Origin: Bacteroidota bacterium
GTDB lineage: Bacteria > Bacteroidota > Ignavibacteria > UBA10030 > SZUA-254
Assembly (NCBI GenBank): GCA_020056225.1
Contig: JAGVIE010000002.1
Coordinates: 32,846-96,845, forward strand
Direction: 5' to 3'
DNA length: 64,000 bases
Below the pieces are notes generated by a model, which made no database searches, had not been told where the DNA came from, and worked only from the letters and a program-made list of their open reading frames with translations. Made by a program: the position numbers and the translations under genes. Of the stretch, positions 45,776 to 53,801 are shown one piece after another (position 1 is the first letter of the stretch; every line of letters starts with the position of its first letter).

Positions 45776-46897
45776 TTACTCAGTTAACATTGTTTGAATA
45801 TCAATCGGCTTAATGCCGAATCTTCGGGCGATCACATCGTTAGTGCAAGCTCCATCGAAAGTGCAAACTCCGCGAGCGAGTCCGATATTATCACGTAGTG
45901 TTTGATTTATACCTTTTTGTACAACCTCCGTCAAGTACGGCAACAAAGCGTTTGTTAAACCATATGTAGCAGTGCGCGCGACGTTAGCCGGCATGTTGGG
46001 TACGCAATAATGGATTACATTATGAACTACATAGGTCGGATTTTCCAATGTAGTAGGCCTGCTCGTCTCAATGCATCCTCCCTGATCGATTGAGACATCG
46101 ACAATAATTGAGCCGGGTTTCATTTTCTTAACCATCTCTTCAGTTATCACATGAGGTGCGCGTTCTGCTTTAATAAGAACGGCACCGATGAGAACATCGG
46201 CATAATGCAATGCTTTTTGAATATTGTATTCATTAGCTATAGCCGTTGCGATCCGATAATTGAATTGATTCGCAAGCGCGCGAAGTCTGCTGTAATCTTT
46301 ATCCAAAACAATCACCTCTGCACCTAAGCCCAAAGCGATCCGGGTAGCGGCTCTGCCAACTGTTCCAGCGCCGAGAATAAGAACTGTTGCCGGGGGTATT
46401 CCCGTAATTCCACCCATTACTATACCCCTTCCGTTGGCGTTGCTTTCTAGGTATCGTGCCGCCGCTTGTATTGCCATTTGTCCTGCAATCTCACTCATCA
46501 CGAGGAGGATGGGAAGATCACCGTACTGGTCTTCCATAAGTTCAAATGCTACTGCGCAAATCTTTTTCTCGAGTAAGAGATTCACAGTTTCTGTTCTGGC
46601 GATCGCAAGATGAAGAGCTGAAAATAATGTCTGTGACTCTGTTAGTCTCTGACAATCCTCGACAGTGGGCGGTGATACTTTTAATACGACCTCTGAACGA
46701 CCAAAGATCTCATCCGTTGAGTAGACAATCTTGCCGCCGACATTTTCATATTCTTCGTTTGAAAAATGCGCCGCAATTCCTGCATCTTTCTCGATGAATA
46801 CCTGGCATCCGCTGCTGACAAGCGATTGGACACCAGCAGGAGTTAGTCCGACTCTTCTTTCCCTGGAAGGATCTTCCCTTGGTATACCTATGTTCAT
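45776..46897 (-). CDS. ald: Alanine dehydrogenase
   Basis: 373 residues of alanine dehydrogenase. Key motifs: GIPREDPSRERRVGLTPAG, KVSPP with the catalytic Lys, SALHLA with the His, the Rossmann motif VLILGAGTVGRAATRIALG and VDVSIDQGGCIETSRPTT. It interconverts L-alanine and pyruvate with NAD(H). It lies 20 bases upstream of the CoA-transferase gene, so the two are probably co-transcribed. Confidence 0.95.
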   Translation of the reverse strand: MNIGIPREDPSRERRVGLTPAGVQSLVSSGCQVFIEKDAGIAAHFSNEEYENVGGKIVYSTDEIFGRSEVVLKVSPPTVEDCQRLTESQTLFSALHLAIARTETVNLLLEKKICAVAFELMEDQYGDLPILLVMSEIAGQMAIQAAARYLESNANGRGIVMGGITGIPPATVLILGAGTVGRAATRIALGLGAEVIVLDKDYSRLRALANQFNYRIATAIANEYNIQKALHYADVLIGAVLIKAERAPHVITEEMVKKMKPGSIIVDVSIDQGGCIETSRPTTLENPTYVVHNVIHYCVPNMPANVARTATYGLTNALLPYLTEVVQKGINQTLRDNIGLARGVCTFDGACTNDVIARRFGIKPIDIQTMLTE

Positions 46898-47094
46898 AAT
46901 TCAATCTATGATTATTTAACACAATGATTACATGAAAAAGCGGAAGCTCTGATCACCCAAAAAAGTCAATTTGCGTGCCAGAGGATAAAGCTATACAAAT
47001 AAAATTTAATAAAGAAATTTTGAAAAATCGTCGAAATACTCTCATATCTGAGAATATTCTATCAGACGCTTGTCACAGGTGATAACCTGTTTTC

Positions 47095-48342
47095 TCACAC
47101 CCAACCCCGAAGTTTACACGACTCAGCAACCCGCGCGACTCCGACTATCATTGCAGCTAATCTCGGATGGACTTTCTTTTCCCTGATTGCTTCCTGTACC
47201 GAATGATATGCCTTGGTTAATTTAAGATCGAGCCGCTGATGCACAACATCTTCATCCCAGAAGAACGAATAACTGTCCTGAACCATTTCAAAATAAGAAA
47301 CCGTTACTCCACCGGCGCTCCCAAGAATATCCGGAATAACATGAACCCGATTTTTATAAAGTATCTCATCCGCTTCCGGTGTTGTTGGACCGTTTGCAAG
47401 CTCACACACAATTTTTGCTTTTATTCTCGATGCATTTCTATCACTGATGGAATTCTCAAGCGCAGCCGGATATAGTACCTCCACATTGGCTTCAAGAACT
47501 TCATCGTGATGAATTGGCGTTGACCCCGGGAATCCGACCACAGAACCCGTTGTCAATTTATACGTAACAAGTTCTTTGGGATTGAATCCTTTGGAATTAT
47601 AAATCGCTCCGCGTGAATCGCTTACTGCAATAAGCATTCCGCCGCCGAGTAATTCCTGATGGAGAAGTGCCGCCCGCTGACCCGCAGTACCGAAACCTTG
47701 AATCGCATATTTTCCTTTCGGGTTGACACCAAGAATTTTACATGCCTCACGAACAGTCACTACTCCGCCTCTTGCTGTTGCATCTCGTCTGCCTTCGGTA
47801 CCTCCCATCTGGAGCGGTTTATCTGTCAGTACTCCGGGTTGATGCCGATGAACGATCGTCTCATATTCATCCATCATCCAAACCATTGTTTGGGGATTTG
47901 TGTAAACATCGGGTGCGGGAATATCTTTGTCGATTCCCAGATGTTCGAACACACCACGTATGTAACCACGTGATAAATTTTCTAATTCTCTTAAGGACAT
48001 GGATTTAGGGTCGCATACAACGCCGCCTTTCCCGCCGCCAAGCGGAAGATCTACTACCGCAGTCTTCCAAGTCATCCAGCATGCAAGCGCACGAATCGTA
48101 TCGACTGTCTCATCAGGATGAAACCGGATGCCGCCTTTTGCCGGACCGCGAGACGTGTTGTATTGAATTCGCCAGGCATGAAATATATTTATATTCCCGT
48201 TATCCATCCTTACAGGAATTGTAAATTTAAATTCTCTCTGGGGCCATGTAAGAAGATCGATGGTAGCTTTATCAAGATTTAATATCTTTGCCGCTTCCAT
48301 TATCTGTTCCTGTGCAACATGAAAAGAATTGTATGATTCCAT
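47095..48342 (-). CDS. gdhA: Glutamate dehydrogenase, NAD-type (GDH-1)
   Basis: 415 residues of the Glu/Leu/Phe/Val dehydrogenase family, shorter and more distant from the other two GDHs. The catalytic Lys is in DLPLGGGKGGVVCDP; NAD binding is IQGFGTAGQRAALLHQE and ILGSAGGVTVSYFEMVQ. The start ATG at 48342 (MESYNSFHVAQEQI) has no competing upstream start. It follows the zinc-ribbon gene by 12 bases. It is predicted to deaminate glutamate to 2-oxoglutarate. Confidence 0.92.
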   Translation of the reverse strand: MESYNSFHVAQEQIMEAAKILNLDKATIDLLTWPQREFKFTIPVRMDNGNINIFHAWRIQYNTSRGPAKGGIRFHPDETVDTIRALACWMTWKTAVVDLPLGGGKGGVVCDPKSMSLRELENLSRGYIRGVFEHLGIDKDIPAPDVYTNPQTMVWMMDEYETIVHRHQPGVLTDKPLQMGGTEGRRDATARGGVVTVREACKILGVNPKGKYAIQGFGTAGQRAALLHQELLGGGMLIAVSDSRGAIYNSKGFNPKELVTYKLTTGSVVGFPGSTPIHHDEVLEANVEVLYPAALENSISDRNASRIKAKIVCELANGPTTPEADEILYKNRVHVIPDILGSAGGVTVSYFEMVQDSYSFFWDEDVVHQRLDLKLTKAYHSVQEAIREKKVHPRLAAMIVGVARVAESCKLRGWV

Positions 48343-48354
48343 AACTTTAACCTT

Positions 48355-48552
48355 TTACTTTTTTGATTGATCTTCATTAGGTGAATTTTTGCCATGCAGC
48401 ATATCCAGCACTATTCTATACCAACAATGCTTGCATGTCAGGGCACGGTCGACTCCCAATAATACTTTCTCCCATGGACTTAACTCCTGACCACAGTGCG
48501 GACATACATCAAAAACTTTCTGCTGGTGCTCGCCGGTTGATTTCTTACTCAT
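48355..48552 (-). CDS. Zinc-ribbon miniprotein
   Basis: A 65-residue protein with two Cys pairs: VCPHCGQELSPWEK and LTCKHCWYRIVLDML. The spacing suggests one zinc ribbon. No known family. It overlaps the end of the large upstream gene by eight bases and is followed by the glutamate dehydrogenase, so it is translated with them. It may link the two, for example as an adaptor, but this is speculation from position. Confidence 0.65.
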   Translation of the reverse strand: MSKKSTGEHQQKVFDVCPHCGQELSPWEKVLLGVDRALTCKHCWYRIVLDMLHGKNSPNEDQSKK

Positions 48553-51500
48553 AATCCACCTCGGGTTTTAAAATAACTCCATTCGATTGTTGTCCATTTA
48601 TTTTTACTACGATTGGCTTCTCAAAACGAAGATGTTTAGTAAAGGCCATCGCCTCTACAGGTTTTTGTTTTAATAACCACTCCCAATCTAGATATCCTTG
48701 TTGGTTCTGGGGATTGACCGTGAAATACCCTATCATGAAAGAGGTAATATTCTGGAAGAAATGAGAACCCTGCGAAGGCGTAACAATCATATCTTTCATG
48801 CCTGCTTCGACGATGACTCTGGCGCCGGCGATTTGTTCCCAGTTTACGGGTATGCCAAGCCAAGGATCCAGCGTTCCCCAACGCCCGATTCCTATCAGAA
48901 GATATGGCAGATGTTCAGAAATCAACTGAGCATTTATCATACTCACTTCCCTTGCGACATCACGGCTTTTTGAGCGTTCGAACAAATTATAGTCAACAAC
49001 AACAACGTCATATATATCATCGATGACTCCGTTGCCCAATACCTGATTACTCTGGCATATCAATTGAGATTCATCGATACTCTCAATCTTTAACTGTTCA
49101 GGTTCACGATGAACAACGAGGGGACGCATTTGAAGCAATCCGAACTCTCTATTGTTTCCATTTTTTTGAAGCATGCTAACAGCAAATTCGATTTCAACTG
49201 GTGTTCCCATACCCCATGTCCCCATATCTAATAACAGCTCGAGTATCTGTGGTAGAGGAAACAATTTACCAATTAATATCGGTGCGAAGGTAACAACCCT
49301 TGCACCCTGTCTGCCAAGACCTTCTGAAAGAGAATCACTCTCGGCTGAATAAGTTGAACCGACATATCGTAGGGGTCCATCCTGTTCCGCAACATCCAAT
49401 GAGAGTGATTTGATCAGCATGTCATGTGTCTCAAATCCGAAATCAGATGTAGCGTTAAGCTGCAGTGCGAAAAATTCGTGCTGTGTAGTGCCGAGAGCTT
49501 CTTTCACGGAATAAAATTGAATAATGTCTTGAGGATATTTAGGACAGAAGCGGATCGTATTACCGCCGTCGACAACTGTTTTTCCCAAACCAAGAGCGAC
49601 CGATACGGTTCCATCGGTTGATTTTTGAGGCGAGAGAGGATAAAAATTATACGATTTTGCCACGCCCGATATATCCGGATAGAATCTGTCACCGTAAGGT
49701 GTTCCTACAAGCTTTTGGACTATCACTGCCATTTTTTCTTCTTCGAGTCTATACGAAGTGATCTTGATGTAATCTTTAGCGCTTTTATAAAACGTGGATG
49801 CGTAGACACGCTTAATACTGTTCAGGAGATCGTTCAATCGTACAAGCTGATTGTAATGATTATTCGGAATCATGTACGTCTCATACACACCGGCGAACGG
49901 ATGATATTGAGAATCTTCCAACAAACTGGACGAACGAACGGCAAGCGGTGTACGTATTATATCCAGGAAAGCGGCAAGCTCACCCAAAATGTCTTCGGGG
50001 AACCTTGGAGCTTCAAGAAATTTCCTGGTAATTTCCCGATCATCGTTACAACTGAATGCAAAGTCGCGCAGATCATTTTCATCTAGGAACTGATCGAATA
50101 CATCGGTTCCGATCACGACTGCGGCTGGAACAGATATCGTGATTCCTTCGAATCTATCGCGCACATTGTAATCATTGATGAGTGTATTAACAAAACCCAG
50201 ACCTCTGGCTTTTCCTCCCAACGAACCGCCGCCGATACGAGCAACGCTTGTATCGGGATCGAAGGACTCCTTAACGAAATCTGTTATTATGCCGCGCTGA
50301 CGGATCGTTCGATAATTTTTCAACGAATCTATTAGATCATGCCGAAGATCTCCGATTGTAGAATAATCGGATACCTTGCGGGGTCTCAACTGATGAGCGA
50401 GCCAAAATTCTGTCCTCGCTTTCAACCAATTTGAAAAATGATTTCGCTCTCCGTGGAATTTCAGGCTTTCTTCAGGAACTGTTTTAATTTGTTCTTCCAA
50501 ACTTTTCAAATCGTTCGCCCTGCCAACCTCGATTCCCTCGGGGGTGCGGAATATAAAATCTCCGAAGCTGAAATACTTGTTCATGAACTGGCGCAATTCA
50601 TTCAACAACAAAGGTGAATCCTTTACCACAAATGCCGCGCCTACCTCATGCGCTGGCTTTTCATTTTCACCAACATTCGATAGAAGTAATATCGGAAGGT
50701 CCGGTTGCTCTTCTTTGATAGTCCGGGCAAGCTTTATTCCTGCCTGATGATCCTGCGCGCCATTATGCGGGAAATCGACATCCGATATAACACCAAGCAT
50801 ATAATCTTTATATTTTTGATAGTAATCGGAAGCTTCTTCGTACGTTGAGCAGAGAAGAATCTTCGGGCGGGCACGCATTCTAAGAAACTTATGGGTTTGA
50901 TTTATACCTTCCGATATCAATCGCTGTGATTGCTTGAGTATCTCAGTGTAGATAAGCGGGAGAAAAGATGAATAATATCGGATATTATCTTCAACTACGA
51001 TAATCGTTTGAATACCGACGATGCTCGTATCGTGCTCGACGTTTATATGATCTTCCAAATACTTTATTATCGCGATGATGATGCGGAAATCCCCCTGCCA
51101 AATAAAAATTTTATCGAAGACCGAAGTATCCTGATGAATCAGCAGGTATTTTAACTCGCGGTTGTCATGAGCCAGAAGAACAACCGGAATTCTTAAACCG
51201 GACTCGCGTACTAATCTTGCAAAATCGATCGCGTGCATATCATCGATATGGAGAGTAGTGACAATCAGATCAAAGCGACCCTCTTCTTTGGCAAGCGCGA
51301 TTGCCTCATGACCGCTGGAGACGCGCGTCAATTCCGGGGTATGACTTAAGTTGAATCCTTCATACTCATGACGGATAAGTTCATAGAGTCGGCCATCTTC
51401 TTCGAAGAGATACAAATCATAAAGGCTGGATACAAGTAGAACATCGCTGATCCGAAGACGCATGAGATTTTGAAATCCCTGAAACCGGTTTCCATATCCA

Positions 51501-51556
51501 TGCTCTACCCATAGAGCGTCAAGCGGATTAACTCGATCATCAAAATTGCTCTTCAT
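48545..51556 (-). CDS. Two receiver-like domains fused to a PPDK-type ATP-grasp, copy 1
   Basis: 1003 residues. Residues 37-170 look like a receiver domain, but the phosphoacceptor is replaced by Thr (FDLIVTTLHIDDM, residues 95-107). Residues 183-330 form a second, intact receiver (acidic pair E189/D190, acceptor D259 in GVISDVDF, Lys at 312). From 440 comes a pyruvate-phosphate-dikinase N-terminal (PEP/pyruvate-binding) domain: ARIGGGSLGGKARGLGFVNT, AVVIGTDVFDQF and AVRSSSLLEDSQYHPFAGVY. There is no PPDK phosphohistidine-swivel or TIM-barrel domain; the C-terminus contains SQGSHFFQNITSF. The catalytic role is unproven. It may phosphorylate or sense a ligand and regulate metabolism. Confidence 0.7.
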   Translation of the reverse strand: MKSNFDDRVNPLDALWVEHGYGNRFQGFQNLMRLRISDVLLVSSLYDLYLFEEDGRLYELIRHEYEGFNLSHTPELTRVSSGHEAIALAKEEGRFDLIVTTLHIDDMHAIDFARLVRESGLRIPVVLLAHDNRELKYLLIHQDTSVFDKIFIWQGDFRIIIAIIKYLEDHINVEHDTSIVGIQTIIVVEDNIRYYSSFLPLIYTEILKQSQRLISEGINQTHKFLRMRARPKILLCSTYEEASDYYQKYKDYMLGVISDVDFPHNGAQDHQAGIKLARTIKEEQPDLPILLLSNVGENEKPAHEVGAAFVVKDSPLLLNELRQFMNKYFSFGDFIFRTPEGIEVGRANDLKSLEEQIKTVPEESLKFHGERNHFSNWLKARTEFWLAHQLRPRKVSDYSTIGDLRHDLIDSLKNYRTIRQRGIITDFVKESFDPDTSVARIGGGSLGGKARGLGFVNTLINDYNVRDRFEGITISVPAAVVIGTDVFDQFLDENDLRDFAFSCNDDREITRKFLEAPRFPEDILGELAAFLDIIRTPLAVRSSSLLEDSQYHPFAGVYETYMIPNNHYNQLVRLNDLLNSIKRVYASTFYKSAKDYIKITSYRLEEEKMAVIVQKLVGTPYGDRFYPDISGVAKSYNFYPLSPQKSTDGTVSVALGLGKTVVDGGNTIRFCPKYPQDIIQFYSVKEALGTTQHEFFALQLNATSDFGFETHDMLIKSLSLDVAEQDGPLRYVGSTYSAESDSLSEGLGRQGARVVTFAPILIGKLFPLPQILELLLDMGTWGMGTPVEIEFAVSMLQKNGNNREFGLLQMRPLVVHREPEQLKIESIDESQLICQSNQVLGNGVIDDIYDVVVVDYNLFERSKSRDVAREVSMINAQLISEHLPYLLIGIGRWGTLDPWLGIPVNWEQIAGARVIVEAGMKDMIVTPSQGSHFFQNITSFMIGYFTVNPQNQQGYLDWEWLLKQKPVEAMAFTKHLRFEKPIVVKINGQQSNGVILKPEVDYE

Positions 51557-51720
51557 TCGTTTCTTCCGGTTTATGTAGAGTTATCTAATTAATGATATCA
51601 GCGCTTATTAAGAATTCCAGATGCCCTTATGGTGTACACTCATAAATCAGCGTCGCGCTTTATTTACAAATCCCACTGAATCTATGAAGATTACTTGAAG
51701 AAGGGGCGGAAGCGAACAAA

Positions 51721-52098
51721 CTAACAACTCGATTTTTTCAGTTTGTCTAACTCCTCTTTTGTATATTTGATGAATTTATTTTTCTTATCGACAATGATTA
51801 TTTTGGGCTTCGGCGGTTTCGCCGAAATCTGAAACGTCATTATTATCACTTCATCGCCCTTCTTGATAAGATGAGCAGCCGCACCATTCATGCAAATCAT
51901 TCCTGAATTTTTCCTGCCCTTGATAACATACGTTTCCAATCTGTTACCGTTAATATTATCAACCACTAACACTTTTTCATATTCTGCAATATCAGCTTTC
52001 TTCATCAGTGCTTCATCAATGGTAATCGAACCAACATACTTCAAGTTGGCGCTTGTTACTATGGCATTGTGTATTTTTGATTTTAAGTAGATTCGCAT
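51721..52098 (-). CDS. panD: Aspartate 1-decarboxylase
   Basis: 125 residues with the self-cleaving Gly-Ser site (YVGSITID, G23-S24), SKIHNAIVT near the start, NGNRLETYVIKGRKNSGMIC and NGAAAHLIKKGDEVIIMTF. It makes beta-alanine for pantothenate and coenzyme A. A Lys-rich C-terminal extension (KNKFIKYTKEELDKLKK) is unusual in length. It lies between the two giant-gene/GDH units and does not obviously belong to them functionally except through CoA supply. Confidence 0.95.
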   Translation of the reverse strand: MRIYLKSKIHNAIVTSANLKYVGSITIDEALMKKADIAEYEKVLVVDNINGNRLETYVIKGRKNSGMICMNGAAAHLIKKGDEVIIMTFQISAKPPKPKIIIVDKKNKFIKYTKEELDKLKKSSC

Positions 52099-52243
52099 TA
52101 TTTCTCTAGAATGTTATGATAAAAATATACAGAAAAATGAATGGAAGAGCAAAATAACGTGTCAATATTTGAAAAATAAGATTCGCGGAATACTTTATCC
52201 GGTAAATAGCTAAAAAATGCAATAAGGGGAAGGAATTAAAAGA

Positions 52244-52273
52244 AATAGAGACGGATTTTCACCCGTCTCTATT
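52244..52273 (-). terminator. Terminator of GDH-2
   Basis: AATAGAGACGG (52244-52254) pairs with CCGTCTCTATT (52263-52273), an 11-bp perfect stem with an 8-base loop. On the minus strand it is followed by a T-rich run (TTTCTTTTAATT). It lies 25 bases beyond the stop codon of the dehydrogenase at 52299. Confidence 0.85.
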
Positions 52274-52298
52274 ATTATAGATAATGAAGGTTTATTGA

Positions 52299-53660
52299 TT
52301 AAACAACGCCTTGATCCATCATAGCGTCAGCAACTTTTAGGAAGCCGCCGATATTAGCGCCGTTGACATAATTACCAGGCGTACCGAAGCGTTCTGCAAC
52401 CGTAACACAAGTCTTATGAATGCTCTTCATAATATTGTGTAAACGGGTGTCAACTTCTTCACGCGTCCAAGATAACCGCATGCTGTTCTGTGACATCTCA
52501 AGTCCTGAAGTAGCAACACCACCGGCGTTGGCAGCTTTACCCGGTCCGTATAGAACCTTAGCATTCAAGAATATATTGACTCCATCGATCGTGGTGGGCA
52601 TGTTTGCACCTTCACTAATGCAATACACACCATTTTTCACCAGATTCTGTGCATCTTTGCCGTTGATTTCATTTTGAGTGGCGCTCGGGAATGCGCAGTC
52701 TGCTTTATGATTCCACAATGGATTTGAATCTTCTTTTCCGGTAAGAGGAGTGTAGACCGCTGTCTTATATTTATCGACATACTCTTTTATTCTTCCGCGG
52801 CGAATATTCTTTAACTCCATTACAAACGCTAGCTTCTCGGGAGTAATTCCTGCTTCATCATAAATGTATCCGGTCGAATCTGATAGTGTAATCGCTTTAC
52901 CTCCAAGCTGACTAATTTTCTCAACCGTGTACTGAGCAACGTTACCGCTGCCTGATACTAAGCATTTTTTTCCTTCGAGTGTCTGTTTACGAGTACCTAA
53001 CATCTCTGCCGCAAAATAAACTGCACCGTATCCAGTAGCTTCCGGACGAATGAGCGAGCCGCCCCAATTTAATCCTTTGCCTGTTAGAACGCCAGTGAAT
53101 TCGTTTCTGAGTTTCTTGTATTGTCCGAACATGAAACCAATTTCTCTTCCGCCGACACCGATATCTCCTGCCGGTACGTCGGTATTCGGACCTATATGGC
53201 GCTGTAGTTCACTCATGAATGCCTGGCAGAAACGCATGACATCGATATCACTCTTCCCTTTGGGATCAAAATCAGAACCGCCTTTGCCTCCGCCCATTGG
53301 CAATGTGGTTAAGCTGTTTTTGAATACTTGCTCGAACGCCAGGAATTTTAGAATTCCGAGGTTAACCGAAGGATGGAAACGCAAGCCGCCCTTGTAAGGA
53401 CCGATGGCGCTATTCATCTCAATACGGAATCCGCGATTGACTTGAGTGTCGCCCTTACTGTCGACCCATGGAACTCGAAACATAAGTACGCGTTCGGGTT
53501 CAATGACACGCTCGAGAATTTTTGCTGTACGATATTCAGGGTGCCGCTCAAACACGAGGGCAAGCGATTCGGCAACTTCCTGAACTGCCTGGTGAAATTC
53601 GGGTTCTGCTGGATTTTTTGCTTTTACTCCTGCCAGCAGCTCTTTTACATAATCAGACAT
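52299..53660 (-). CDS. gdhA: Glutamate dehydrogenase (GDH-2), hexameric type
   Basis: 453 residues of the ~450-aa bacterial GDH class. Catalytic region: TTLPMGGGKGGSDFDPKGKS; P-loop-like NAD(P) site CLVSGSGNVAQYTVEKISQLG; GEGANMPTTIDGV. It is very close to GDH-3 (for example PYKGGLRFHPSV and AGDIGVGGREIG in both). Compared with GDH-3 the coenzyme loop reads SGSGNVAQY instead of SGFGNVAWG, suggesting a different coenzyme or activity. It ends with its own terminator. Confidence 0.93.
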   Translation of the reverse strand: MSDYVKELLAGVKAKNPAEPEFHQAVQEVAESLALVFERHPEYRTAKILERVIEPERVLMFRVPWVDSKGDTQVNRGFRIEMNSAIGPYKGGLRFHPSVNLGILKFLAFEQVFKNSLTTLPMGGGKGGSDFDPKGKSDIDVMRFCQAFMSELQRHIGPNTDVPAGDIGVGGREIGFMFGQYKKLRNEFTGVLTGKGLNWGGSLIRPEATGYGAVYFAAEMLGTRKQTLEGKKCLVSGSGNVAQYTVEKISQLGGKAITLSDSTGYIYDEAGITPEKLAFVMELKNIRRGRIKEYVDKYKTAVYTPLTGKEDSNPLWNHKADCAFPSATQNEINGKDAQNLVKNGVYCISEGANMPTTIDGVNIFLNAKVLYGPGKAANAGGVATSGLEMSQNSMRLSWTREEVDTRLHNIMKSIHKTCVTVAERFGTPGNYVNGANIGGFLKVADAMMDQGVV

Positions 53661-53801
53661 ATAAATCTCCTAAATAATTTGGTTGTGGTGGTTAATTAAT
53701 TTATTAAATGCTGGATTAGAATTTAATTTAGAAATTTTCTTAAGTATTAAGGAAATTAAAAATGAATTTATCGATCAACTATATCTCAATAATCAACATT
53801 A

